DNA of 64,000 nucleotides from Chimonanthus salicifolius (taxonomy: Eukaryota > Streptophyta > Magnoliopsida > Laurales > Calycanthaceae). Under the pieces are notes generated by a model, which saw only the letters and a program-made list of their open reading frames with translations, was not told the origin of the DNA and did no database searches. The stretch is taken from positions 43,817,222-43,881,221 of the forward strand of contig CM023540.1 of NCBI GenBank assembly GCA_013350335.1. Reading direction: 5' to 3'. Position numbers and translations under genes: made by a program. Below, in pieces: positions 34,764-47,150 of the stretch (positions are counted from its first letter, which is position 1; every line of letters starts with the position of its first letter).

Positions 34764-37700
34764 ATGCTGACGAAATTTGAAACGAAGAGCAATCGGGTGA
34801 AGGGTCTAAGCTTCCACAGCAAGAGGCCATGGATCCTTGCGAGTCTCCACAGTGGCGTGATCCAGCTTTGGGACTACAGAATGGGAACCTTGATAGACCG
34901 CTTCGATGAGCACGAGGGCCCTGTCCGTGGCGTCCACTTCCACAAGTCTCAGCCATTATTTGTCTCCGGAGGTATATCGATTTTCCCCTCGATTCTTCCC
35001 ATTGGAGCGTTTTGATTTGGTTTATGGAGAATTCAACTTTTATTGAATTCTTCTCATATCTTGATTTCAGTATGTCTTGTTCAGATCCATGCGTGGAAGT
35101 TATCATTTCATTCATTTTTTACTGTATTTTGATTGATTGAATTTGTTATCTTGTAAAGGGTTAGCGACTGCATTTTTGCATTAATTTCACTCTGATCAAT
35201 TAGATTGATCCTGTGTTTCTACTAGTTTAACTGAATTCCTCTCAGATCGTTACATGTGTTGAATTTCATGATTATGTGGTTGATTTTTCTTTCTGTAGTT
35301 CCAGGCATATCTTGTCTGTCTTATAGGGAGATTTAGAATACCTACATATTCATACTAGATAGATCTATCTGGTAATAATCGCATTGCACCCTTCTGTTTT
35401 ATGTTGCACTTTTTTGTATACTGATCTACTGATTGTCCAAAATTAAAACATTACTATTTGGTTGACTGGTTGGGATTATCCTATCAGTAACATTTTTTTG
35501 TGTGTTAAGAGTCTGTGTTAATGGACATCAGAGAGTGCCCTTGCACGCATATATGTAAACTTTTTGTAACCATGTCACTTGAACCTGTAGTTGCTAGGGG
35601 TGTAAGATGAATGCTGGAAATCATCTATACATAAATTCACAGGAAGTGATGTAAAATAGTATCTTTTCGGTAGCCTTGTGTTCTCCGCAGCAGTTTTTGG
35701 TTGCTGATCTACTGATTGTCCAAAATTAAAACATACCAATTGGTTTGACTGGTTATGATCATCCTATCAGTAACATTTTTGCGTTTGGGTGCGGGATGAA
35801 CAAACCAGATCTCATGTGTGGTACATGTCTAGCAATTTTAGTGGACCTTAGAGATTGATATTGCACGCACATATATAAACCTTTGTAACCACGGCACTTT
35901 GTGCTTTAGAAAAAATACTGACTTGGGCACAAGTTGAACCTATAGTTGCTAGGTATAAGATGATTTCTGTTAATCATGTATAAAATGAATGCTGAATATC
36001 ATCTATAAATAAATTAACAAGAAGTGATGTGAAAGAGTAGGTATTTATGGGGAGAAGTTGGTCCTTCGGTCCCTAGATAGATAGATGGGATTTTGGCGAT
36101 GATGATCATGATGAAGATGAAGTTGCTCTTCTGGTTGCTATTGATTGGACAGTATTTAGCTGAAACAATCTAGTCTGGGTCTTGCAACAACAATCTGCCA
36201 TATACTCCTCTAGGTTACCATATTTCCTTCAGTGGATGTGTAAATCCAATGGTACTTATCCTATCAAATGGAGACCAAGCTATTAAGCTTGTGATTATAT
36301 TTCAATTTCAAATCATCCATTTGAAGGATAAAGAATTCTTTGGCCAGCTCCTCAGTACTATTCTATTTAAGGAATCTTGGGTGTGTGTATAGTTGACTCC
36401 TCTCTTTTGTTTTCACTTGGGGCCCCTCTCTTCTTTTCATTTGGGACAACTTCAACTTTTTTCGTTCCATTAGACTATATGATAGATTGGCTCCTAGCAT
36501 TCTTGCTTTTTTTTTTTTGGAAAGATCTAGCATTCTTGCTTTTGATAGAAGACCCATGGTGTTTATTATTATTAATTTTTTTTAATATGAATATATTATC
36601 TTCTTTAGATTTGGTGATTCAATTCCAAGGAGATATTTTAGTGGGTCCCTATAGTGTTATCCTCTAAATGGTGGGGTCCTAAATCTTTAGTTTGAGAATT
36701 CATTGTCTTTACCTTTATGGTACTCCACTTATAATAATTTCAACTACTAACGATTTGGGTAATAATATTGGAATTTGGAAGTCCTTTTCATGATAAATAT
36801 TGAATTGTTGTCCTTGCTTCATTTGAAGTCCTATTTAATAACTATCTTGCTGAATTTGTCAAACAATGTATTGGTGATTGTTCCAATCCATAAATTGACA
36901 TCTTTAGATTGACAAATTTTGGTAGTGGGTTGAGTAGTTGGCATTTGTACTCCCTTTTTATGATACAGTTGGAGGGTTTTGCTTGTCTAAAACAGTTGGG
37001 AAGAGGCATCAATAGAAGTGGTCCGGTTGCTGAACTAGAAATGTTTTCTTTAGCCACAAAGAGAAACTGTGTCCATAGTGTATCACTTGCATGACGTGGA
37101 AGATTCGGAAAAAGGGAAAATCGTACATATGTTGAAGCTAATGGTGTGTTTGGCAATTGTACATTCTGAACCTTTTAAGATTTTAAGATTGTCAGATTAG
37201 AAGAAAATGTTGTTAGAATAAGTCTTGTTGTTTGGCAACTATCAAAAAGTTCTTGAATAATAAAATTCTGTTTGGTAGTTATTGAAGATTATAATATATT
37301 AAAAGTTTGTTGTTTAATAACTTGTAACTTATTTGTTGTTTCAGAACCAAATTATTTATAATGATTAATCATTTTTTACCTTAAAGATATTGTTGCTACA
37401 GCATCCAAGAAAGTTTTATACCTTTCAGTAAAAGTGATAAGATTTAATTCAATGATCCTAGAGTTTTACAATTTAATCTGTTTGAAGAGAGATTACCTCA
37501 TTCTTTTTTAATTTCAAACATTCATGAGTTTTTTTAAATCTTATTTTTTGGGTTAAAGTTATCTTACCCAAGTTTATCTTTTTGACTCTTGGATACAAAC
37601 AAAAATTGGAGATAACGAAATGTATCATCCAAATTTTTACTCTATTGAAATCAATGATAATTGATGTTATGACAACACAACATCTCCCCATTAAGTTTTT

Positions 37701-40700
37701 GAGACATGCATATACATGCATAATAAGCATCAATTCTCTAGTAACCTTTAAGTGTTGCTCTTTTTGTTAACCTATTTTGTTGTTTGGCGTTCGTGCATGA
37801 AGATTAATGTAGATCTTCATGTTCAACTAGATATTTTCAATATCATTTGACAATATTCTTTTGCATTGTCAAGTTGTAGAAGACGTATCTTTACCATGGA
37901 GAAAAAATTTCTTTCTAGCTTCTGTGATTTCTAACATGGGCATAAATTGCACCAAAAGGATCAGACAACTGTGTTCCGTGCAATTGTTATTACTACTGGT
38001 TTTCTTGAAATTCATTATCTTTTATGGCTAGGGAGCTGCTTGCTATGGTTTTATTAGAAAGCAAACTTGGATAATCGAAGGCTAACTTTTATGGTCGTTT
38101 CCTCTCTGTCAGTGATAGTTGAAGGTTAAATGTGTTCCATTAGGTAGGTATAGGATGATTTATGAGAGAACAGGTTTTGAGAGGCAGGAAGTTATTTTTT
38201 TATTTGTATTTTGAAAAGGAATGCAGGAAGTTATTTTTTATTTGTATTTTGAAAAGGAATGCAGGAAGTTATTTTTTATGATGACTGGAATGCAGGAAGT
38301 TATTTGTTAGAATTATGACGAATATTGGATTGTGCAGGAGATGATTACAAAATCAAAGTCTGGAATTACAAATTGCATCGATGCCTATTTACCCTTCTTG
38401 GACACCTTGATTACATCCGTACCGTTCAATTCCATAATGAATACCCATGGATTGTAAGTGCGAGTGATGACCAAACTATCAGAATATGGAACTGGCAGTC
38501 ACGGACATGTATTTCTGTTTTAACAGGACATAATCATTATGTCATGTGTGCTTCCTTCCATCCTAAAGAGGACTTGGTTGTCTCAGCTTCCTTGGATCAG
38601 ACAGTGCGTGTCTGGGATATAGGTGCCCTGAGGAAGAAGACAGTGTCTCCAGCAGATGATATTTTGCGTCTGAGCCAGATGAATGCAGATCTTTTTGGGG
38701 GAGTTGACGCTGTTGTGAAGTATGTCTTGGAAGGTCATGATCGTGGAGTCAATTGGGCCTCATTTCATCCCGGGTTGCCTCTGATTGTGTCCGGAGCTGA
38801 TGATCGTCAAGTAAAACTCTGGCGAATGAATGGTATTGAAACCTTTTCCCCCCTTAGTCTCCTTATATCTCCTTTATTTATTTTTTTGGGGAATTCAGAA
38901 GATTACATTACCACCATAATGGCTAAACTCTAATAATTGTCTTATCCTACCTGCAGATACAAAGGCTTGGGAGGTCGACACATTGAGAGGACATACAAAT
39001 AATGTCTCCTGTGTAATGTTCCATGCAAGGCAAGACATCATTGTGTCTAACTCAGAGGACAAAAGCATTCGTATTTGGGATGTGACAAAGCGAACTGCTG
39101 TTCAAACTTTCCGTAGGGAGCATGATCGGTTCTGGATTTTGTCAGCACATCCTGAAATGAATCTTTTGGCAGCTGGTCATGACAGTGGTATGATTGTCTT
39201 CAAGTTGGAGAGAGAAAGGCCTGCCTTTTCTGTAAGTGGGGATTCCTTATATTATGTCAAAGACCGTTTTTTACGATTTTATGAGTTTTCATCTCAAAAA
39301 GACAACCAAGTGATTCCAATCCGGAGACCTGGTTCCTCCAGCTTGAGTCAGGCACCAAGAACACTATCTTATAGTCCTACAGAGAATGCTTTACTATTAT
39401 GTTCTGATTTAGATGGCGGATCATATGAACTGTATATAGTACCTAAGGAAAGTATTGGTAGGGGGGACACTGTTCAAGAAGCAAAGAGAGGAGTTGGAGG
39501 TTCAGCTATTTTTGTGGCTCGGAATAGGTTCGCTGTTCTTGATAAGAGCAATAATCAAGCATTGGTCAAGAACCTTAAGAATGAGATAGTTAAGAAGAGT
39601 AGCCTTCCGATTCCCACTGATGCAATTTTCTATGCTGGAACAGGCAATTTGCTGTGCAGGTCTGAGGATAGGGTGGTCATCTTTGATCTCCAGCAGAGGA
39701 CGGTCCTTGGGGATCTTCAGACCCCTTTTGTGAAGTACGTTTTTTGGTCAAATGACATGGAGGCTGTTGCATTGCTTAGCAAACATGCAATTATTATTGC
39801 AAATAAGAGACTTGTTCACAGATGTACCCTTCATGAGACAATTCGTGTCAAGAGTGGTGCCTGGGATGATAATGGTGTTTTTATATATACAACCTTGAAC
39901 CACATCAAGTACTGCCTTCCAAATGGGGACAATGGAATTATAAAGACTCTTGATGTTCCGATATACATCACTAAGGTTTCTGGTAATACTATATATTGCT
40001 TGGACCGGGATGGAAAGAATCGTGCAATAGCAATTGATGCTACAGAGTATGTTTTCAAGCTAGCTCTCTTAAGGAAAAGATATGATCATGTTATGAGCAT
40101 GATCCGAAGCTCACAGCTTTGTGGACAGGCCATGATTGCTTACCTGCAACAGAAAGGCTTCCCAGAAGTTGCATTGCATTTTGTTAAAGATGAGAGGACC
40201 CGATTCAACTTAGCACTGGAAAGCGGTAACATACAGATTGCAGTTGCATCTGCTAAGGAGATAGATGAGAAAGATCACTGGTATAGGTTAGGTGTTGAGG
40301 CTCTGCGGCAAGGTAATGGCAGCATTGTAGAATATGCATACCAGCGGACAAAGAACTTTGAGAGGCTTTCCTTTTTGTACCTCATCACTGGAAACATGGA
40401 TAAGCTGTCAAAAATGCTAAGGATAGCAGAGATTAAGAATGATGTAATGGGACAATTCCACAATGCCCTGTATCTAGGTGACATTCGTGAGCGTGTCAAG
40501 GTATTGGAGAATGCTGGCCACTTGCCACTTGCTTATGTTACAGCTGCTGTTCATGGGCTCACAGATGTTGCAGATAGGCTTGCAAGTGAATTGGGAGAGA
40601 ATGTGCCATCTCTGCCCGAGGGCAAAGTGCCTTCACTTCTCATGCCACCTCCCCCAATACTCTGTGGTGGAGATTGGCCCTTGTTGAGGGTCACGAAAGG

Positions 40701-41910
40701 GATCTTTGAAGGTGGATTGGATAATATTGGAACAGCAGGGCATGAGGAGGAAGATGAGGCTGCTGCTGCTGACTGGGGTGAAGACTTGGATATTGTTGAT
40801 GTGGATGGCATGCCAAATGGAGAAGCTGAAGTAGTAGTTGAGGATGTGGATGCTAATGAAGGTAATGATGAGGAGGGAGGATGGGACCTTGAAGACTTGG
40901 AGCTGCCACCTGAGATTGATACACCAAGAGCAGTGGTCGGTGCCCGCTCAGTATTTGTTGCTCCTACTCCAGGCATGCCAGTGAGTCAAATCTGGATTCA
41001 GAAGTCTTCTTTGGCTGGTGAGCATGCAGCAGCTGGCAACTTTGATACTGCAATGCGCTTACTGAACAGACAATTGGGTATAAAGAACTTCACTCCTTTG
41101 AAGCCAATGTTTGTAGATCTACATATGTGCAGCCACTCCTATCTAAATGCTTTTGCTTCAGTTCCAGTGATCCCACTGGCTCTTGAGAAGGGATGGAGTG
41201 AGTCTGCCAGCCCAAACGTAAGGGGTCCGCCAGCACTTGTGTACAAGTTTTCGCTGTTGGATGATAAACTTAGAAGTGCATACAAGTTTACTACAGAGGG
41301 GAAGTTCAATGATGCTTTGCGGGTTTTCATCAATATATTGCATACGATCCCACTGATTGTTGTCGAGTCGAGGAGAGAGGTGGATGAAGTTAAGGAGTTG
41401 GTTGTCATAGCAAAAGAGTATGTCCTGGGCTTGCGTATGGAGGTCAAAAGAAAGGAACTCAAAGATGACACAGTTCGTCAGCTGGAGTTGGCAGCATATT
41501 TCACCCATTGCAACCTCCAAAAGATACATCTGAGGCTTGTGCTGGCTAGTGCGATGAGAATTTGCTTCAAGGGAGGGAACTACAACACTGCAGCCCAATT
41601 TGCAACACGGCTTTTGGATACAGATCCCCCTAATGAGGCTCAAAGAAAGCAGGCCAAACAAGTTTTACAAGCTTGCCATGATAAAAATATGAAAGATGCC
41701 ACCCCATTGAATTATGACTTCAGGAACCCCTTTGTGGTCTGTGGGGCAACGTTTGTGCCGATCTACCGTGGGCAGAAAGATGTTTCCTGCTCTTACTGCG
41801 GTTCGCGGTTTGTGCCTGCTATTGAAGGACAGCTCTGCGCTGTCTGTGAGCTTGCAGTAGTTGGTGCTGATGCTTCTGGTCTGCTCTGTTCCCCATCCCA
41901 GGTAAGATAA
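34764..41910 (+). CDS. COPA: Coatomer subunit alpha (alpha-COP)
   Basis: Three exons: 34764-34971, 38338-38832 and 38957-41910, GT-AG borders, total 3657 bp or 1218 codons, the normal length for plant alpha-COP. The N-terminus ([18 protein letters not shown]) and about seven WD40 repeats (residues 1-300, e.g. [43 protein letters not shown]) form the propeller that binds dilysine retrieval signals of ER proteins. A second WD-associated and helical solenoid region follows, then an acidic linker (about residues 700-760) and the C-terminal domain that binds epsilon-COP, ending with Cys pairs CSYC and CAVC. It acts in the cytosolic COPI coat for Golgi-to-ER and intra-Golgi transport. No stop or frameshift seen. 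Intron 2 is only 124 bp. Confidence 0.98.
34972..38337 (+). other. Intron 1 of the alpha-COP gene, with internal duplications
   Basis: 3366 bp. Segment 35413-35665 is duplicated in direct order at about 35703-36035: both share gatctactgattgtccaaaa, cctatcagtaacattttt, ttgcacgca and gttgctagg. Near the acceptor a unit of about 38 bp starting gcaggaagttatt occurs at 38184, 38223, 38261 and 38292. No transposon termini and no coding sequence recognised. Confidence 0.85.
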
Positions 41911-42546
41911 AATCAAAATGAGATTGCATTTCCCATATGGTTGTGACCGAGCATACTTGAAACTGTGTAAATGGTAAAGCTATCTGGCTGATTTTATGCT
42001 TTCTGGGGCGACTGCTGCTGCTGTGGTGGATCCATCTAGAAACAAGGTAGGAGGGTATTGCTTGGTTGAATTGTTGGGTCTTTTTCGTTTCTCTTTTACG
42101 TTGATTACGATTTTCCAGTTCCATCATAATAAACAACTTGTTTCATGCGGAGAATTTTGGCTGAACGTTCTTGTTTTTGTTATATATTTGTAGACGAGGA
42201 TGGCAAGAAACCTTTCAAGTCAGTGATAGGTAAAAGATCTTAGCTTTGTATGTAAGTTTGGGATGCATTTCAGTGCATTAGAACAGGTCTTGAGTTGTGT
42301 TTTCCTTTCATAGTAGAGATACTTTCTTGTATCTTTCATCTTATCCTTCTTTCCAGTTTATTTTTGCCCTTGGGTGGGATCGTGGTTGGTTTGTTAATGA
42401 TAGCTATTATGACGATGCTATATGACAAAGTCTTCTCATGCTATTATAATCACTCCCAACAGCAAGTTTCCTACATAATTGCATATTGAGTTGGACTTAT
42501 GGTGAGGGAGTTGAAGATCTTGATCATATTTTCCTTAAATTTACCT
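41911..42546 (+). other. 3' UTR and downstream region of alpha-COP
   Basis: Stop codon TAA is at 41908-41910. The sequence then becomes T-rich. A possible 3' UTR intron is suggested by agaaacaaggtaggagg near 42040 and a tatttgtag acceptor near 42194, but this is weak. No further gene seen before the repeat at 42547. Confidence 0.4.
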
Positions 42547-42858
42547 AGGGCTGCATCTTGGGCCAAGAAAGCCGACCTGACCAGAATTCTCAACCGGACT
42601 CAAATTCTAATACAAATCAATTCAAATTCTATCTCGACCCACATTTTGAACCTATATTAGTCTAATTTTAGCTGGGTCGGGTTGGGTCGGGTCAGATTAA
42701 CTTGTAAAATCCTCAACCCTGACTTGATTTGACCGAATTCCATGGGTGTTTTTGTCTTCTTAACTTGACCTAAACCGACCGCTGACTCGAAATTCTCAAC
42801 CCGACCTGCTATTATTTCGACGGGTCTGGTCATGCGGGTCGGGTTTTGGTGCAGCCCT
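42547..42858. mobile_element. MITE with AGGGCTGCA ends, hAT-like
   Basis: 312 bp, starting agggctgca and ending tgcagccct, so a 9-bp perfect terminal inverted repeat with partial extension. The interior is full of gggtcggg and gacccga words, usual for hAT-type MITEs. Flanks (tttacct left, tttaacct right, offset by 3 bases) suggest but do not prove a TSD. Confidence 0.6.
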
Positions 42859-43105
42859 GAGTTTAACCTTTGTTAAGTGTGTGTGTGTGTGTCTAGTTTC
42901 TTCCCATAGATCTTAGACCAGAGAAACAGACATGTTATTAAATATTTGGGTAATTTGCAAATACACCCCCCTCTGCCCTACCTTTTTGCCTCAATTGCAA
43001 AAGCTGCCCTTACGATTCCAATAATTGCAAAAACTACCTTTATTATGTGTGTTCAATTGCAAACACCCCTTCAACATCTTAAATGTCAGAAGTACGCTTT
43101 ATTAG

Positions 43106-44234
43106 GCCAGCCATCCTAACACGGGACTTTTTGGTAGGAGACACGGGATTTGAAAATTTTATGTGAAAAGTCCATTTTATCCTTCACCTTTTCATATCCC
43201 CTTAAAAAAAATCCGAGCGATGCACTTGTGCGGTTCACCGCATAGCTGGACACTTCAGTCAGTAGCGATTCCAAAACTGAGTTCCTGTGCGGTTAACTGC
43301 ATAGCTAGACACCCAGCCAGCAGCGATTCCAAAATCGAGTTCCAACCGTAGTGAGTCATGAACCCCCCCCCCCCCCCCCCCAACTGATTCTCGGTTCAAC
43401 ACGGCCACCTGCGGAGCCCACGACTTCACCTCTAACCCCTTTCCTTTAGTCCTCTCTAGAAACCTGGCCGCCAACAGAGCATCAAAGTCTGGCTCCAGTT
43501 GAGCCAAAAATCTCCTGCCATTGTCTTCTGATGGAGGGCTGCGCACCACCTACAAGAACCTCTCCCTCTCCTCTCCAACCCAGTAGCAATCTCCTTCAGC
43601 TGCCGAAGCACAAGAAAACGACGCTCTGACTCAGTTGCTTGTCCAGCCATTCTAGGCACTCCACTCTACCTCTCCTTTCTCCAGAGCGATCACCGGAATG
43701 ATGCAGTAGATGTGTGGAGATGGGCCTTTGGCAACGTAGTCCTCGTTCTTTATGGCCTTGAATGCATGAGGTTTGAGTGCGTCGAAAGTTTTGATGATAA
43801 TTTCATTCGACTTGTACAGATTTCTAGGACCTTCTAAGAAGCAGTGGTAGACCTCGTCGGCCCAGTCGAGCATGAGGAGTATCATGACGCTTGCGGGGAT
43901 GGGAGGCAAGGTGGGAACCTCGAGAAGGTTGTCGCCGAGATCATTGAAGCTGACGTTTGTGAGGCGACGGATGGTCAGAAAGTAAAAGAAGAATGCGAGG
44001 TAGGAAGCTGGGGAGGTGAAGCAGCAGTAGGCGGGTTTTCGAATCGCTGTTGGCTGGAGTGTACAGCTATGCGGTGAACTGCATAGGTGCATTATTCTGT
44101 TCACCGCATAGGTGCACCGTTCAGATTTTTTTTAAGGGGATACTAAAGGGTGAAGAGTAAAATGGACTTTTCACATAAAATTTTCAAATCCCATGTCTCC
44201 TAAAAAAAAAGTCCCGTGTTAGGATGGCTCCCCC
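43106..44234. mobile_element. Pack-MULE carrying a glycosyltransferase fragment
   Basis: 1129 bp with exact 9-bp TSD ctttattag (43097-43105 and 44235-44243). Terminal inverted repeats about 120 bp long begin gccatcctaacacgggactt (43110) and appear inverted at 44228. They extend through the gaaaattttatgtgaaaag, ccccttaaaaaaaatc and gcggttcaccgcatagct blocks. The interior holds a UDP-glycosyltransferase gene piece. No transposase, so it depended on a trans-acting MULE. Confidence 0.88.
43290..44077 (-). pseudogene. Captured UDP-glycosyltransferase (UGT) fragment
   Basis: The minus strand reads LEVPTLPPIPAS, ADEVYHCFLEG, SNEIIIKTFDALKPHAFKAI and PSPHIYCIIPVIALEKG (43960-43670). In shifted frames follow [40 protein letters not shown] and a THYGWNS stretch (about 43610-43300). 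These are consecutive pieces of a plant family-1 UGT, similar to the UGT88 type, including the PSPG sugar-nucleotide box, where the usual Cys of THCGWNS is Tyr. The segment before the first motif and after PSPG is absent, and several frameshifts and a run of about 18 C (43363-43380) break it. Confidence 0.87.
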
Positions 44235-45093
44235 CTTTATTAGTTAAAGAGTTATGATAAGAAAATATCTTTAGTGAAAAATATTTTTTAAACACTTTAT
44301 CGAAACTAAACGGGCTAACATGGTTTGTTGGAATGTTTGGAATACCATAGGGATAAGTGGTCGGTGATGTTTAACGTGCATCCAATGCTGACAATGTGAT
44401 TTTGGTTGTTGAAAATTTGAATTTAATTAGTCTTTTGTATTTTTTGATGGGCCAACTCATGGAGAGAGAATAACTCAACTGAGGGTAGAATTTTACCCAT
44501 CTTTCATCCATATAATTTTTACACTGGATTTATATACTTTCTATAAGTTTTATTATTGTAGGTCTTTAATATTGTAAGGCATTTGGGGACAAATAAGATA
44601 CTAGAGGGTGGTGTTTGCAATTAATGCAAAAGATAAAGAGTAGTTTTTTCAATTGTTGAAATCATAGGGGATAGTTTTTACAGTTGTGGCAAAAGATAGT
44701 GGTGTCTTTGTAATTACCCTTAAATATTAATTGGTTTTGGAATATACCGGAATCTAATGCCATAGTCTGTCTATTTCTGTTGTGGTTTTTTATGGAAAAC
44801 TCAAAAATAAAAATTGTGCAGCAAATGCAAATCCTAGGGAGTTGGCTTAGTCCTAGGCCTATTCATGGGTCGGCTTTGGGCCAAGCTTTGTCAAAATTGT
44901 CTGAGCCCATTTATATCTACAAAGGTCCAAGCCTGTTTGAAACATGTCATGCTTTTAAAGTTAAAGCGCGAGCTCATCGTTTAAAATCAATTTATTTTGC
45001 ATATGGCATAGTTTTTTATTTATTTTTTAATTTGTGTTTTGTAACTTGAAGTTTTAACTTTATAGATTGAAAGTATACTTAGATACTTATTAC

Positions 45094-46500
45094 CAGTGTT
45101 ATCAAAACTGAACTGAGCCGCGATCAAACCGTAGGTTCGTTCGACCGTCGTATATACGGTTCAATTCTGAGAAAAAATTGCCTGAGAAATTGGACCGTAA
45201 AAAACTGACACAAGCTGTGGCTTAACACGTTTTAGTGAATAAAGGCATGAGTCACGGGTTAACATATGAAAGAATGGGGATGGAGGAAATCGAGAGGTGG
45301 AGAGACAATGGGAATAAAAAAAATACATACAAAAAATACTACACCTTAGTAACTTTACTTTTTTCTTTTTTGTCGAATAGAGAAGAAGGAATGAATACAG
45401 AGGTACAGAGGCTACGGTTAAAGAAAAGGAGGCGAAATGAGAAGAAGAATATTAGGGTATGGAGGTGTGGTGGCTGGTGGCAATGCTTTGAGAAAGAGAA
45501 GGTGAAAATGAGAAAAGAATATTAGGATTTCTTCAATGAATATCTCTTTAGCTTTCTCAAAACACCCCTTTAGTCTTTCTCAAAAAAAGTGAGTTTACTT
45601 TAATAGTCTAATGTTTTGACAAAAGAAATTTTAGTGAAAATAATAAAATAAAAAATAAAATTTTATTTTAAAATGTATAAAAGAAATTTTAGTGAAAATA
45701 ATAAAATAAAAAATAAAATTTTATTTTAAAATGTATATAATATTTACTTATGTTAAAAGTAAAAATTATAATATTCTATTTTATTTATCTTATTATAATA
45801 ATTTGATATTATATTTATTATCTAATATTTTTGTCATTGCTATCATTGTTAAAAGCGCTTTTTATTTTTATTATATCAATGTAACATAATTAATTATAGC
45901 TCATAATTTTATTTATCTAATCATTATCAATGGAAAATAAAACCTCTCTTCTCAAATAAAAAAATCATCATCATAACAAATTCTATTTTGAAGTTAAAAA
46001 CTTAGAATGCCAATCTTGTACTGTAAGTAGCCTTTTTCTTTGATTTTAAAAAATAAAAAATAAAATAATTAATGATATTGTTAAATTAGAATAAATTTGA
46101 AAGCTAAAATGAATTTAAAAGATTCAACTACTCATAAATTTAAATTAGAAAAGATTTGTAATAGATAGAAATGCAATGCAATGCATTATCTATCATGAAA
46201 ACAAGTCGAAATCTAATAAATTTTTTATATGAAAAATAAATTTTAGATTCAAAATTAATAAAATCTTATTTGGTAATCTAATATTTGAGATTACTCCATC
46301 GTCTTAGACTTTTCTTTCTCTTTTTTTTTAACTTAAAATTTTATTTCAACTCATTAATTAAACTTTAGTTAATAATTTAATATTATTTATAATATAATAT
46401 TCATGACACATGTTTGACCACAGTTGAACCTGATTGAACCTTATTTAACCCGACCTTCCATCTACACGGTTCGCTTCACGGTCCGGTTCTTATAACATTG
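45094..46500. mobile_element. Non-autonomous hAT element with 8-bp TSD
   Basis: 1407 bp with exact 8-bp TSD cttattac (45086-45093 and 46501-46508), the hAT hallmark. Ends are cagtgttatcaaaac... and ...ggttcttataacattg, giving an inverted repeat CARTGTTAT plus related cgg-rich sequence. The interior is very AT-rich with no transposase. It includes a 58-bp tandem duplication. Confidence 0.88.
45621..45736 (+). repeat. 58-bp tandem duplication inside the hAT element
   Basis: Copies start aaaagaaattttagtgaaaa at 45621 and 45679 and appear identical over the unit. AT-rich. Confidence 0.9.
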
Positions 46501-46769
46501 CTTATTACTAGTTAAAATTTTAGTTTAAAACTCAATTTTTAGTTATTTTGATAGTCAATGTTGGTACAATATATGATATTTTGAACGTTAAGATCAAGTG
46601 ACTAACAATTTATTTTTGAAATAAATTTTTAAGTCTTTTTTGTATAGTTATATTTTCAATTTATAAAAATAAATGGGTCTTATTAAGCCCGTTTATTTAA
46701 GTCGGGCTCGGGTTAAGTTTAGATGCATGGACACCCTCACGTAGTCTAGATATTGCCATAGTGAGTTTT

Positions 46770-46990
46770 GCTCACCAAGTGAATTTTTCAAGTGTGGTTG
46801 CAGAGGATCACCTGAAGCTGAATTTTGATGCTTCCTGGTTGAGGGAACAAGTTCTAGAGGGTATTGTTGGCATTGGATTGTATGTTTCTCATGTCCTTCG
46901 TTGCTTCTACTCTGTTGCTTGGCTTGTTATGTTGAATGTTTAGCTTTAGTGAGGGATGGAGATTGTCTTGAGCTGGTTAAAAAAAATCGA
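46770..46990 (+). pseudogene. Retroelement RNase H fragment
   Basis: The plus strand reads HLKLNFDASWLREQ near 46808-46850, the start of a plant LINE RNase H domain (LKLNFDAS). After a frameshift it reads ECLALVRDGDCLELV near 46935-46980, the later A..AECLAL helix motif. The two are the right distance apart for the same domain. A remnant only. Confidence 0.65.
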
Positions 46991-47019
46991 TTCCCTGATA
47001 TGGGAGGTTGTTACACCTG

Positions 47020-47150
47020 TATCAGCAAATTGATATGTATTGGTCGTTATAGGGCGATATGTATCTGTTTGCACGATTGATATTTATCGGCCGTGAAAAA
47101 TTTGATACGATTCAACCGATATGCTATCATGATCCTGAGATGGGAATTAG
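47020..47150. repeat. Remnant with gatatgtat and atcggccg words
   Basis: Short stretch with repeated gatatgtat, atcggccgtg and ccgatatg words, like the clusters at 62591-62988 and 63690-64000. No clear ends. It lies directly left of the large solo LTR. Confidence 0.45.

Larger units (their letters stand above)
42947..44719. mobile_element. Non-autonomous MULE with 9-bp TSD, split by a second MULE
   Basis: Exact 9-bp TSD ttaaatatt (42938-42946 and 44720-44728), the size made by Mutator-type transposases. Arms 42947-43096 and 44565-44719 are inverted copies with shared blocks gggtaatt.gcaaa.acacc and caattgcaaa.ac. Without the inner element it would be about 0.63 kb and non-coding. Confidence 0.85.
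44850..46740. mobile_element. Possible hAT-type MITE enclosing the hAT element at 45094
   Basis: Left end cctaggcctattcatgggtc and right end gatgcatggacaccctc look like worn inverted termini of hAT MITEs rich in gggctcggg words. A TSD is only partly matched (tagtc both sides). Between them lies the better-defined hAT element. Confidence 0.35.

Noticed and set aside
40551..40976. Ser-rich open frame of 141 codons antisense to alpha-COP
   Set aside because: It is the mirror of the acidic Glu/Asp-rich linker of alpha-COP and follows from its codon use.
43363..43380. Run of C bases as a functional signal
   Set aside because: A homopolymer inside a broken gene fragment; likely slippage or assembly uncertainty.
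45235..45525. 96-codon Lys/Arg-rich open frame
   Set aside because: Lies inside the hAT element and is purine-rich low-complexity sequence; it is not a transposase.
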